DNA from: Pseudomonas sp.
GTDB lineage: Bacteria; Pseudomonadota; Gammaproteobacteria; Pseudomonadales; Pseudomonadaceae
DNA length: 46,870 nt
Direction: 5' to 3'
NCBI RefSeq assembly: GCF_030150285.1
Contig: NZ_JASLGE010000042.1
Coordinates: 1-46,870, forward strand
Positions 1 through 8,184 of the stretch are shown in pieces. The notes beneath the pieces were generated by a model. That model was given only the letters and a program-made list of their open reading frames with translations, was not told the DNA's origin and did not search any database. The stretch's first letter is position 1. The number at the start of each line of letters is the position of its first letter. The position numbers were made by a program, and so were the translations under genes.

Positions 1-23
1 CGACTGACTCAACAGGTGCCGCC

Positions 24-257
24 ATGAACATGCTCTTGACTCTGCTCGGCCTCAACCGCCCCAACCGCTGCTTCGCCCGCCTTGATCCGGCAGGCCGCTG
101 CCAGGCCTTCAAGCAATGCAAACAGCCGCCGGTCGGCGACAGCTGGGTCGAAATCGAAGAAATCCGCCTTATCTGGTTGCACCAGGTGCTACCCGCCAAC
201 GCCCGTATTGCCTCGCCCGCACGGCGTTCGGCGGTGCAACCGCTGCTGGGCCTCTGA
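24..257 (+). CDS. Small conserved hypothetical protein
   Basis: A 77-residue basic protein. The ATG at 24 follows a modest Shine-Dalgarno (ACAGGTG). I recognise no domain. The pattern of a short hydrophobic start (MNMLLTLLGL), then RCFARLDPAGRCQAF, then a WVEIEE segment and an APARR-like tail, resembles a small Pseudomonas-conserved protein found near mqo, but I recall this only loosely. There is no clear signal peptide or membrane segment. The function is unknown. The nearest neighbour is mqo, about 700 bp downstream, so the two need not share a transcript. The alternative is a chance reading frame, which I think less likely because of the RBS and the natural-looking composition. Confidence 0.55.
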   Translation: MNMLLTLLGLNRPNRCFARLDPAGRCQAFKQCKQPPVGDSWVEIEEIRLIWLHQVLPANARIASPARRSAVQPLLGL

Positions 258-953
258 CCGACGCACCAATAAAACTCATTTAACAGGATCAATTGCCCAC
301 GTTTCTTCGCTACAATCTCCCCCCGATTATAAGGACGTCTCCTGATCGGGCCCCGCAGCATCGCTAATGCGCTTGTATTGGCACCCCAAAACCGCCCACA
401 GAGAGCCGCCCACACAGATCATGTGAAGCTGGTGCGCTTGAATTTCATGGCGTAACCCCCACTTTTTGCATGATCTGCCAGAGCTGTCATCACGCTCGGC
501 CCCTGGTTCGGTGCCTGGCTTGCGACAGCCCTTTTTTGAGGTTCACGTATCCAAAAGAGCGTGAAAAAAAAACGGGTTTCACAACTTCACAAGAGTGTGG
601 CGAGCAAATGAAAAGTTTTGCGTCTGAACATGCACCATTAGCGTCTGAAACAGCCCCACCAAGCAGGATACAAGTCGGCTCCACAGCACAAGACTGAAAG
701 CCTGTCCGCTTACGGATTTGGTTGCACGAACGGACGCTCTTGACCTTAAGTCGAATTGCCTCCCGGGGACTGAAATGCGTTCATATGAACCTTGAAGGCC
801 CGGTTGGTGGCGCCCGCTGAAGTTGCAAGAAATTGCGAAGAATCGGACATGGCGATACAGGCCACGTGAGACCGCAGGCTTACCTGATGCATGCCGCGGA
901 CCGCCTGGCAGCTATGCCGTCAATTTGGTGCCGTAGATTTTGGAGACGCGTTA
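258..953. other. Long non-coding region upstream of mqo with structured segments
   Basis: Nearly 700 bp without a convincing gene. It holds a hairpin at 322-350 (CCCGAT/ATCGGG outer arms, AGGA/TCCT inner arms). It also has a tandem nine-base repeat CCGCCCACA at 392-400 and 406-414, and a perfect nine-base inverted repeat CAGATCATG (415-423) / CATGATCTG (469-477). Short frames here (for example 470-697) lack an RBS and recognisable content. The region probably carries the mqo promoter and a long leader. I cannot place the promoter with confidence. Confidence 0.5.
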
Positions 954-2453
954 ATGGCGCATAACGAAGCAGTCGACGTAGTACTGGTAGGAGCAGGCAT
1001 CATGAGTGCCACCCTGGCCGTGCTGCTCAAAGAGCTCGACCCCGGCATTTCGCTGGAAGTAGTAGAGCAAATGGATTCCGGTGCCGCGGAAAGTTCCAAC
1101 CCGTGGAACAACGCAGGCACAGGCCACGCCGGGTTGTGCGAGTTGAACTACACGCCGCAAGCGGCTGACGGTTCGATCGACATCAAAAAGGCTGTGCATA
1201 TCAATGCCCAGTTCGAGGTGTCCAAACAGTTTTGGGCCTACCTGGCGCAACAAGGCACCTTCGGTTCCTGCAAGTCCTTCATTAGCCCGATCCCCCACCT
1301 GAGCTATGTAGAAGGTGAAAAAGGCGTGTCCTTCCTGAAGAAACGTTTTGACGTGCTGAGCCAGCACCATGCGTTTGCCGACATGGAATACACCGAAGAC
1401 AAAGCCAAGATGGCCGAGTGGATGCCCCTGATGATGCCGGGCCGCCCTGCGGACCAGGTGATCTCGGCAACCCGCGTTGAACACGGTACAGACGTCAACT
1501 TCGGTGCCCTGACCCAGCAGTTGCTCAAGCACCTGGCCAGCGCCCCGGACACGCAAATCAAGTACAGCAAAAAAGTCACCGGCCTCAAGCGTAACGGCAG
1601 TGGCTGGACGGTGAGCATCAAGGACATCAACAGCGGCAATACTCGCCATGTGGATGCCAAATTTGTGTTCCTGGGTGCTGGTGGTGCGGCTCTGCCACTG
1701 CTGCAAGCCTCGGGCATTGAAGAAAGCAAAGGCTACGGCGGTTTCCCGGTAAGCGGCCAATGGCTGCGCTGCGACAACCCGGAAGTGGTCAAGCAACACC
1801 AGGCCAAGGTTTACAGCCAGGCCGCCGTGGGCTCGCCGCCGATGTCGGTTCCGCACTTGGACACCCGTGTGGTTGACGGCAAAAAATCGCTGCTGTTCGG
1901 GCCTTATGCCGGCTTCACCACCAAGTTCCTCAAGCACGGCTCGTTCCTGGACCTGCCAATGTCGATTCGCTTGGGCAACATTGGCCCGATGCTCGCCGTG
2001 GCCCGTGACAACATGGACCTGACCAAGTACCTGGTCAGCGAAGTGCGTCAGTCGATGGAACAGCGCCTGGACTCCCTGCGTCGCTTCTACCCGCAGGCGA
2101 AAGCGCAAGACTGGCGCCTGGAAATTGCCGGGCAACGGGTTCAGATCATCAAGAAGGACCCGAAAAAAGGCGGCGTGCTGCAGTTCGGCACGGAGCTGGT
2201 CGCAGCGAAGGACGGTTCCCTGGCCGCGCTGCTGGGTGCCTCGCCAGGTGCTTCGGTAACGGTTTCGATCATGCTGGACCTGATTGAGCGCTGCTTCGCG
2301 CAAAAAGCTACAGGCGAGTGGGCAGCCAAACTCAAGGAAATTTTCCCGGCCCGGGAGAAAGTGCTTGAGACCGACGCGCAGCTGTACCGTGAAATCAGCA
2401 CCCGCAATGCCGAGTTGCTGGAGCTGGTTGAGCCCAAAACGGCTATCGCGTAG
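954..2453 (+). CDS. mqo: Malate:quinone oxidoreductase
   Basis: FAD-dependent peripheral membrane enzyme that oxidises L-malate to oxaloacetate and passes electrons to the quinone pool. It replaces or supplements NAD-dependent malate dehydrogenase in the TCA cycle of Pseudomonas. The product has 499 residues, normal for the family. An N-terminal Rossmann dinucleotide-binding motif is visible (VVLVGAGIMS, residues 9-18), followed by the family segments SSNPWNNAGTGHAGLCELNY and, near the C terminus, AALLGASPGASVTVSIMLDL. I chose the ATG at 954 rather than the in-frame one at 891 because GGAGACG sits 6 bases ahead and the protein then begins as its family does (MAHNEAVDVVLVGAG). It is monocistronic: a long leader lies upstream and a strong terminator directly downstream. 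P. aeruginosa has two mqo paralogues; the neighbouring PA4642-type gene suggests the mqoB (PA4640) position. Confidence 0.95.
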   Translation: MAHNEAVDVVLVGAGIMSATLAVLLKELDPGISLEVVEQMDSGAAESSNPWNNAGTGHAGLCELNYTPQAADGSIDIKKAVHINAQFEVSKQFWAYLAQQGTFGSCKSFISPIPHLSYVEGEKGVSFLKKRFDVLSQHHAFADMEYTEDKAKMAEWMPLMMPGRPADQVISATRVEHGTDVNFGALTQQLLKHLASAPDTQIKYSKKVTGLKRNGSGWTVSIKDINSGNTRHVDAKFVFLGAGGAALPLLQASGIEESKGYGGFPVSGQWLRCDNPEVVKQHQAKVYSQAAVGSPPMSVPHLDTRVVDGKKSLLFGPYAGFTTKFLKHGSFLDLPMSIRLGNIGPMLAVARDNMDLTKYLVSEVRQSMEQRLDSLRRFYPQAKAQDWRLEIAGQRVQIIKKDPKKGGVLQFGTELVAAKDGSLAALLGASPGASVTVSIMLDLIERCFAQKATGEWAAKLKEIFPAREKVLETDAQLYREISTRNAELLELVEPKTAIA

Positions 2454-2483
2454 TCACGCGCTCGCGTACTGACGCGAGATGAA

Positions 2484-2518
2484 AAGCCCCTGCCCCTTCC
2501 GGGCCAGGGGCTTTTTTT
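2484..2518 (+). terminator. Rho-independent terminator of mqo
   Basis: GC-rich inverted repeat AGCCCCTGCCC / GGGCCAGGGGCT followed by a run of seven T, starting about 30 bp after the mqo stop. The A-rich left flank (GAAAAG) means it may also stop the convergent gene at 2536-2979. Confidence 0.9.
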
Positions 2519-2535
2519 CGTCTGCACGCCGCCCG

Positions 2536-2979
2536 CTACCCCATGGTAAACAGCACCCGCGTGCCGCCATTGCGCACAAACTCATCATCGTCCGGCACGA
2601 CAATCAATTCGCTAGCACACGCAATATCAACCGCCCCAGTGGATGTCGCATCGACCCAACGCTGCAGGCGATCGGGGGCGGTGTTTGTGTGACCAAAGCC
2701 AAACAGGCACGCCTGCTCACCCTGGTGATAGGTAAACGTTTGAGTACCTCGGGACTCAGGCAAGTAAAACACCAGTTCCTGACTCGCGTGCGGCTCGACA
2801 ATATAGTCATGGCCCGCATTATCAGGGTCTTCCAGCAATGAGAAATCATCCCCCGGAGTAATCGCATAAGCCGAAGCATTGAACACTTCGACCTCCAGCA
2901 CCTCATCCATCGCCATGGCGGTCGCGCTAACGCCCAGACCCACCAGCAAGCACACCGCAAAACGTCCTGTTTTGTTCAT
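2536..2979 (-). CDS. Hypothetical exported protein
   Basis: 147 residues with a clear Sec signal peptide (MNKTGRFAVCLLVGLGVSAT, cleavage probably after AMA near residue 24). The mature part is acidic and carries two cysteines (in QACLFGF and DIACASELIV) that could form a disulfide. I do not recognise a family. The start was set at 2979 because AGGGAG lies about 8 bases upstream and the signal peptide begins there; a longer frame to 3069 adds an unlikely arginine-rich extension. It converges on mqo and shares its terminator. No function can be assigned; a small periplasmic protein is the safest statement. Confidence 0.75.
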   Translation of the reverse strand: MNKTGRFAVCLLVGLGVSATAMAMDEVLEVEVFNASAYAITPGDDFSLLEDPDNAGHDYIVEPHASQELVFYLPESRGTQTFTYHQGEQACLFGFGHTNTAPDRLQRWVDATSTGAVDIACASELIVVPDDDEFVRNGGTRVLFTMG

Positions 2980-3318
2980 TGCCCCACTCCCTTTAAGTTG
3001 AACCCCGCCCGGCAGCGCTGTAACGCCCGGCCTGCGTGACACCCTGTTGAGTATTGTGGGCCCACGCAAAAGCCCACCACCGCCAAGCAGATGCGGGGTG
3101 TGGGATCATTCTTTAATCAAGGGGGATTTATACGCTTGCAGGAACCGCCACGGTACTGTGCAGGAGCCGCCGGTCGACGCGCGATGGCTCGCGATCTTTA
3201 CCTTTGAAGGTTAAAAGATCGCGAGCAAGCTCGCTCCTACGAATTGTCTACATGCACTCGCAAGCCTGATCCCAGTGAAGTCAGGGAAAGGTCTGAAACT
3301 GCATGGCAATACTCATGA
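2980..3318. other. Intergenic region with a REP-type repeat
   Basis: This gap carries the upstream region of the exported protein at 2536-2979 and the REP palindrome at 3187-3240, described separately. I see no gene in it. A short frame at 3237-3482 on the minus strand overlaps the real gene and is spurious. Confidence 0.6.
3187..3240. repeat. REP-type palindrome (copy 1)
   Basis: Left arm GCTCGCGATCTTTACCTT and right arm AAGGTTAAAAGATCGCGAGC form an imperfect hairpin. This is followed by the GCGAGCAAGCTCGC core palindrome and CTCCTAC tail at 3221-3240. The 28-base unit at 3213-3240 recurs, identical or nearly so, at 20000, 20134, 20222 and 46643. REP sequences of this type are abundant in intergenic DNA of fluorescens-group Pseudomonas and are mobilised in trans by RAYT transposases. 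Confidence 0.85.
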
Positions 3319-3606
3319 TCAACCGCGGGCTTTAACGATGAGTTCAATGTACTCGTCGGCGTTGCGCTGATCTTTGATGATGTCGACAAAGGTCTGACCG
3401 TGTTCGTCCTTGCCATCAACGTCATAGCCGGCCTCTTTGAAGAAGCCCAAAAAGCGCTCGAAATCGTCGATACGCAGGCCACGGTAGGCTTTGATCAGTT
3501 TGTGCAGCGACGGCGACGTGGCATCCACGGGTTCGAAGTCCAGGAACAACTTGACCTGCTCGTCGCCGATTTCATCACCAATCAACTGCTTCTTGTCTTT
3601 ACGCAT
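3319..3606 (-). CDS. PA4642-family conserved hypothetical protein
   Basis: 95 residues, acidic, predicted cytosolic. The core KLIKAYRGLRIDDFERFLGF, followed by FKEAGYDVDGKDEHGQTF, matches my memory of the small Pseudomonas-restricted family named after P. aeruginosa PA4642. The function is unknown. The pattern of an FxxFFKEAGYDxxxxDxxG helix-turn and a C-terminal YIELIVKARG is compatible with a small helical fold. In P. aeruginosa the family member lies two genes from mqoB, and the order here is the same with one gene between. Start at MRKDKK (3606); upstream on the minus strand is a purine-rich stretch (AGCCGGAT) but not a strong RBS. Confidence 0.85.
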   Translation of the reverse strand: MRKDKKQLIGDEIGDEQVKLFLDFEPVDATSPSLHKLIKAYRGLRIDDFERFLGFFKEAGYDVDGKDEHGQTFVDIIKDQRNADEYIELIVKARG

Positions 3607-3657
3607 ATCCGGCTCCAGCCTGCTGATACTTCACGGGGCCCGCAGTTTACCCAAGGC

Positions 3658-4152
3658 TCAACGCGCGCGCACGCTGCCGGTGTGCAAGTCGGCCCAGATA
3701 TGGCCATTGGCATAGGTCAAAAACTGGCAGTACACCGTGTCGTTGCGCAACAGGTCCATCACCAGCGGGTATTGGGACAGCGGGTAAGACAAGCTCAGCG
3801 TGCGGGTCTTGCTGTCGAACGCGGGCTTTTTCAAGCTCTTGCTTTCGCCATCAAATGCAATCAGCACCTCACGAACCGTAGCCCCCTGGCTCAGCGGGTT
3901 ACCCTTGAGCCGGATAAACACGGGGGACGTTACCGGGATCGGTTGCTGATTGGACGGGCGCTGGCTGCCGACCACCACCGAGTACGACGTGATGTGCATC
4001 AACTGTTGCTGCTCGGGTTTTTCGGCACGCAGTTGCAAGTCATCCGCCGGTAAAAACTGCGCATGCAAAGGCGCGGTTGCCCCTGGCGCGGCGGCCAAGG
4101 GCAGGCTGGCGAGCATCATGCTCAGTGCAGCACTGCGAAGTAAAAGGCTCAT
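3658..4152 (-). CDS. Hypothetical periplasmic protein
   Basis: 164 residues beginning with a typical Sec signal peptide (MSLLLRSAALSMMLASLPLA, cleavage probably near AAA-PG). The mature domain looks like a small beta-rich fold: LMHITSYSVVVGSQRP, IRLKGNPLSQGATVREVLIA, then a single cysteine in YCQFLTYANGHIWAD. I do not know the family. It lies 30 bp downstream of the ABC exporter gene on the same strand, so the two are probably cotranscribed. A periplasmic accessory role for the exporter is possible but rests only on position. Confidence 0.75.
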   Translation of the reverse strand: MSLLLRSAALSMMLASLPLAAAPGATAPLHAQFLPADDLQLRAEKPEQQQLMHITSYSVVVGSQRPSNQQPIPVTSPVFIRLKGNPLSQGATVREVLIAFDGESKSLKKPAFDSKTRTLSLSYPLSQYPLVMDLLRNDTVYCQFLTYANGHIWADLHTGSVRAR

Positions 4153-4182
4153 GTCAGGGTCCAGAACGCGGGGAGCAGCACT

Positions 4183-5928
4183 CTAGCATGGGCGCACCGA
4201 CGGTTCGTTAATCGGCTGCTCAACCATCTGCCGGTGTTCAATGCGCACATGCCTGGGGTGGAACCGCGCCAGGCTGCTGCGGTGCCCCACGCTGATGAGG
4301 CTCACGCCTGGCAATTGATCGATCAACGCCTGGTACAACAGGGCCTCGTCCTCTTCATCCATCGCCGAGGTGGACTCATCCATATACAGCCACTGCGGGC
4401 GATACAACAACGCACGGGCAACACTCAGGCGTTGCTGTTCACCTCCCGACAACTGGCGTTGCCAGTGATTGACCTCATCAAGCCTGGGGATCAGGTGCTC
4501 CAGCCGACAGGCACGCAACACCGCTTCATAGCGCCCGGTGTCGTAAGCCTCACCGCCCTGTGGATAACTCAACGCGTCACGCAGCGCCCCTATCGGCACG
4601 TACGGCTTTTGCGGCAAGAACAACCCGCGTTCAGCCGGCACGCGAATCGACCCGCCACCTTGCGGCCAAAGCCCGCCCATCGCACGTAACAGCGTGCTTT
4701 TACCGCTGCCGGAACGGCCGCTGAGCATCAGGCGCTCCCCCGCGACCACGTGCAGGTTGGCGTGCTGCAGCAACGCGCGGCCGTCCGCCAGGTTCAGGTC
4801 CAGGTTCTCAACCTGCACAGCATCACCTTGGGTCTGCACGTCGATCGCAGGCGGGCGCTGCTCGTTGTCAGTCATGGCCTGACGAAAACTCAGCAACCGA
4901 TCACAGGTGGCGCGCCATGCGGCCAGCGTCACGTAGGCGTCGATAAACCAGCTGAAGTTCTCTTGCACGTTGCCGAATGCCGAGTTGATTTGCATCAGCT
5001 CACCCAACTCGATCTTGCCCGCGAAGTAACGCGGTGCGGCGACGATAAACGGGAAAATAATGGCGATCTGTGAGTACCCGGCCGTAAAGAACGTCAGGCG
5101 TTTCGTCACGTTCATTTGTGTCCAGAAGTTGTTCCAGACCTTGTTGAAGCGCGTGCTCAGGCGCTCGTGTTCGTTGGCTTCGCCGCTGTACAACGCAATG
5201 CTCTCGGCGTTTTCGCGCACGCGAACCATCGCGAAACGCATGTCCGCTTCGTAACGTTGTTGCTGATTGCTCAGGCCGATCAAGCGGCGACCGATCAGGT
5301 GCGCCAACCAACTGCCAACAGCGGCATACACCAACGCGCACCAGAACATGTAGCCGGGAATGGTGAAGCCAAAGACTTCAATGCTGCCCGACACGCCCCA
5401 CAAAATAATCGAAAAAGACACCAGGCTGACCACGTTGCGGATCAAACCCAGGCCCAGGGTGAGCGTGTTATCGGTAAACGAATTGAGGTCTTCGCTGATG
5501 CGCTGGTCGGGGTTGTCGGTGTAACCGCCCTGCTCCAGGTGGTAATAGTTTTTATGCGCCAGCCAGCGCGCAAAGTGCTGTTCGGTCAGCCACCGGCGCC
5601 AGCGAATCGTCAGCATCTGAGTCAGGTAGAGCCGGTACACCGCGCCGACAATACCCGCTGCCGCAATCAGCCCGAAGTAACCGATCAGGCACCAGAATGC
5701 CGCGCCGTCCTTCTGTTCCAGTGCGTTGTAGAAGTCTTTGTACCAATGGTTGATCCACACCGATATACCGACGCTGACCAGCGACAACGCGATCACTGCA
5801 ATAAGCAGTATCCATGCCCGGCCCCGTTCTTCACTGCGCCAGTAGGGCGTGATGAGCCCCCAAACCTTCGGTATAAAATCGCCACGCACAGCATCGTTCA
5901 CGACAGAAGACTCAGCGTTCTGATTCAT
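4183..5928 (-). CDS. SbmA/YddA-type ABC transporter, fused permease and ATPase
   Basis: 581 residues combining an N-terminal membrane domain of the SbmA/BacA-like ABC type (about residues 25-330, with hydrophobic segments such as WILLIAVIALSLVSVGISVW and the loop DNPDQRISEDLNSFTDNTLT) and a C-terminal ATPase. Walker A is GRSGSGKST (about residue 405), the signature LSGGEQQR, and Walker B LLYRPQWLYMDESTSAMDEE. The family forms homodimeric inner-membrane transporters. Characterised relatives move peptides, vitamin B12 or fatty-acyl compounds, so the substrate here cannot be read from sequence. E. coli YddA is the closest named example I recall. The start ATG gives MNQNAESSVV. A probable periplasmic protein gene follows 30 bp downstream. 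Confidence 0.88.
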   Translation of the reverse strand: MNQNAESSVVNDAVRGDFIPKVWGLITPYWRSEERGRAWILLIAVIALSLVSVGISVWINHWYKDFYNALEQKDGAAFWCLIGYFGLIAAAGIVGAVYRLYLTQMLTIRWRRWLTEQHFARWLAHKNYYHLEQGGYTDNPDQRISEDLNSFTDNTLTLGLGLIRNVVSLVSFSIILWGVSGSIEVFGFTIPGYMFWCALVYAAVGSWLAHLIGRRLIGLSNQQQRYEADMRFAMVRVRENAESIALYSGEANEHERLSTRFNKVWNNFWTQMNVTKRLTFFTAGYSQIAIIFPFIVAAPRYFAGKIELGELMQINSAFGNVQENFSWFIDAYVTLAAWRATCDRLLSFRQAMTDNEQRPPAIDVQTQGDAVQVENLDLNLADGRALLQHANLHVVAGERLMLSGRSGSGKSTLLRAMGGLWPQGGGSIRVPAERGLFLPQKPYVPIGALRDALSYPQGGEAYDTGRYEAVLRACRLEHLIPRLDEVNHWQRQLSGGEQQRLSVARALLYRPQWLYMDESTSAMDEEDEALLYQALIDQLPGVSLISVGHRSSLARFHPRHVRIEHRQMVEQPINEPSVRPC

Positions 5929-5949
5929 CGTTCAGGCTCAAGTGGAAAA

Positions 5950-5985
5950 AAGAACAACCCGCTGGCCGGTCAGGGCGACCGGCCA
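5950..5985 (-). terminator. Possible terminator of roxSR
   Basis: Perfect nine-base inverted repeat TGGCCGGTC / GACCGGCCA (5963-5985). Read on the minus strand it is followed about ten bases later by CTTTTTTCC. The gap between stem and T-run weakens it, but it lies between roxR and the next gene on that strand. Confidence 0.45.
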
Positions 5986-6068
5986 TCAACGCTTGGAAAC
6001 GTCTTGATACAGATTAGGGGGTGTCTCTATCGCGTTGCAAGCCGCAACGCGATTGCTACAGCTCCCAT

Positions 6069-6635
6069 TCAGCGTCGCACGGGGCGCTTCTGCAATTTGC
6101 GCTGCAAAGTGCGGCGGTGCATGCCCAGGGCGCGGGCTGTCGCGGAGATATTACCTTCATGCTCGGTCAGCACGCGCTGAATGTGCTCCCACTGCAAGCG
6201 GTCGACCGACATGGGGTTCTCGGGCACCAGCGCATCGAGGTCCGTGTGTTGGGTCAGCAACGCCGCCAGCACATCGTCTGCATCGGCCGGTTTGCACAGG
6301 TAGTTGCAGGCCCCGCGCTTGATTGCCTCAACAGCGGTAGCGATGCTCGAATAACCGGTGAGAATCACCACACGCATGTCGGCGTCGAGTTCCAGCAACT
6401 TGGGCAACAAAACCAGGCCCGAGTCGCCGTCCATTTTCAGGTCCAGCACGGCAAATTCGGGCAAGTCCTTTCGGGCCAGCTCCAGGCCTTCTTCAGCTGA
6501 GCCCGCGGTGCTGACGCGAAACCCTCTGCGCGCCATTGCACGGGCCATCACGCGGGTAAACGTCGCGTCATCGTCGACCAGCAACAAATGCGGCAGCTCT
6601 TCGCCTTCGCCTTCGACTTGAATTTCTTCACTCAT
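6069..6635 (-). CDS. roxR: RoxR/RegA/PrrA-family response regulator
   Basis: 188 residues. A receiver domain has the acidic pocket at VDDD (20-23) and phospho-acceptor Asp65 in AVLDLKMDG, plus the conserved Thr and Lys (VVILTGYSS, YLCKPAD). A short linker leads to a Fis-type helix-turn-helix at the C terminus (HEGNISATARALGMHRRTLQ). The near-invariant HTH and small size mark the RegA/PrrA/ActR/RoxR family, which controls respiratory oxidases and redox metabolism in response to the cognate RegB-type kinase. In Pseudomonas, RoxSR responds to cyanide and respiratory inhibition and influences the terminal oxidases. The ATG at 6635 has GAGGAAAC upstream; an in-frame ATG at 6656 lacks one. It overlaps the end of roxS by eight bases, so translation is probably coupled. 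Confidence 0.95.
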   Translation of the reverse strand: MSEEIQVEGEGEELPHLLLVDDDATFTRVMARAMARRGFRVSTAGSAEEGLELARKDLPEFAVLDLKMDGDSGLVLLPKLLELDADMRVVILTGYSSIATAVEAIKRGACNYLCKPADADDVLAALLTQHTDLDALVPENPMSVDRLQWEHIQRVLTEHEGNISATARALGMHRRTLQRKLQKRPVRR

Positions 6636-7890
6636 TTTCGTTTCCTCGGGCGACACGCGGCAGGCGCAGCTCGGTCAGCGTGCCGCCATCCTCGTGACTG
6701 TAGAGTTTTACCGAGCCGCCGGCGCGTGTCACGCTGGCTTTGCTCAAAAACAGGCCCAGGCCGAAACCTTTGCCCTTGGTGGTAAAAAAGGGTTTACCGA
6801 TTTGTTCGGCGATCACCAGCGGCACACCCGGGCCGTGGTCGCGAATGCTGATGGTCAAGTCTACGGCATCCCAGTCGACATTGACTTCCAGCCCTTCCGG
6901 GCAGGCATCGGCTGCATTGTTCAGCAGATTGAGCAGCGCCTGCGTCAAATCGGGCGGGGGGGCCAGACGGGGCACAGGGGTGTGGCCCAGGCATTGAAAA
7001 CGGTAAGTGGCTTCAGGGCGCATCAAGTGCCAACGGTTCAACGCTTCATTCAGCCACTCGGTGACGTCCTGCTCCTCAATGGCCAAACGACGGTTGGCCT
7101 CCGCCGCGCGCACCAGTTGCTGCAACGTCTCCTTGCACAGCTTGACCTGGTCCTGCAGCACGCTCAGGTCGTCCTGCAGTTCGGGGTTGGGATGGTCGCG
7201 ACGCATCTCTTTAAGTAACACACTCATGGTCGACAAAGGCGTGCCCAGTTCATGGGCCGCGCCCGCTGCTTGCGTGGCGACGGCCAAGAGCTGCTGGTCG
7301 CGCAGGCCTTCTTCACGGCGCAAGGCGCGTAATTCTTCCTGGCGACGCAACTCATGGGCCATTTTGGCGGCGAAAAAGGTAATAACCGCCGCCGACAGCG
7401 CAAAGCTCAGCCACATGCCGTAGATCTGCAGCTTTTCGCGGAAAAACGCCGCCGTATCCAAGGGGTAGGATTGCACCAGCAGCAAGGTGTACAGCGTTAA
7501 TGCGATGCCCGACAGCACCACGGAAAAACGCCACGGCAACGTCACGGCAGCTATCGTCAGCGGTACCAGGTAATACGACACAAACGGGTTGGTCGAGCCC
7601 CCCGAGAAATACAGCAATGCACTGTGGATAAAAATGTCGCAAGCCAGTTGCAATGCGTATTCCAGTTCGGTCACCGGCCAGGTGGTGCGCAACCGGATGG
7701 CCGTAAAGGCGCACAACAACATGGAGAAACCCAGGGTCGCACACAACTGAAACCAGGGCAGGGGCAACAGATCGAACAGGTAGGCAATGCCCACCGAGCC
7801 CGCCTGCGCGGCCAGTACCAAGGTGCGAATAAACGTAAGCCGCCAAAGGTTTTGGCGAGTAGCAGACATTAAAGGTGCGGGGGCGAGCAT
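6628..7890 (-). CDS. roxS: RoxS/RegB-family redox sensor histidine kinase
   Basis: 420 residues with about six N-terminal membrane helices (residues 18-175). These include the quinone-sensing heptad GGSTNPF (97-103), which defines the RegB/PrrB/RoxS family. The dimerisation H-box is AAGAAHELGTPLS with phospho-accepting His213. The ATPase part shows N-box NLLNNAADAC, G1 DHGPGVP and G2 GKGFGLGLFLSKA. I see no obvious equivalent of the RegB redox cysteine. The start is set at 7890, where CAGGAGGG precedes ATG; a longer frame to 8064 adds a basic, non-membrane extension without an RBS. It is the first gene of roxS-roxR. The divergent SIMPL gene starts about 300 bp away, the same arrangement as PA4494-PA4495 in P. 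aeruginosa as I recall it. Confidence 0.95.
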   Translation of the reverse strand: MLAPAPLMSATRQNLWRLTFIRTLVLAAQAGSVGIAYLFDLLPLPWFQLCATLGFSMLLCAFTAIRLRTTWPVTELEYALQLACDIFIHSALLYFSGGSTNPFVSYYLVPLTIAAVTLPWRFSVVLSGIALTLYTLLLVQSYPLDTAAFFREKLQIYGMWLSFALSAAVITFFAAKMAHELRRQEELRALRREEGLRDQQLLAVATQAAGAAHELGTPLSTMSVLLKEMRRDHPNPELQDDLSVLQDQVKLCKETLQQLVRAAEANRRLAIEEQDVTEWLNEALNRWHLMRPEATYRFQCLGHTPVPRLAPPPDLTQALLNLLNNAADACPEGLEVNVDWDAVDLTISIRDHGPGVPLVIAEQIGKPFFTTKGKGFGLGLFLSKASVTRAGGSVKLYSHEDGGTLTELRLPRVARGNENE

Positions 7891-8184
7891 GAGCCCTCCT
7901 GATGAGCGCTCCAGGTGAATCGCAGGGAGTATAACCACCCGAATAGCCTCACAGGCTAAACTGCGGCAATGAGCCACAGTGTTTTTTACGCGATTCAGGC
8001 GGCTGCCCCTTGCCTGTGCCGGCACAGCCGGTCGACGCTCGATTGCGCGCGCGCTTTGAAACAATTGGACGCTCGCGCCGACGCACCCGGTGAAGGCCAG
8101 TTGTATGAAAAATGTAACTGGGCGAACTGATGGCCACTTTATGCAGTCTTACACGTCTTGCTGACCTCATCCCAAGGAGCTTTT

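Noticed and set aside
470..697. A 75-codon frame in the mqo upstream region
   Set aside because: No RBS, no recognisable content, and an equally long frame lies on the opposite strand.
951..2303. A 450-codon open frame antisense to mqo
   Set aside because: Composition is typical of high-GC shadow frames, it has no recognisable domain, and mqo on the other strand is unmistakable.
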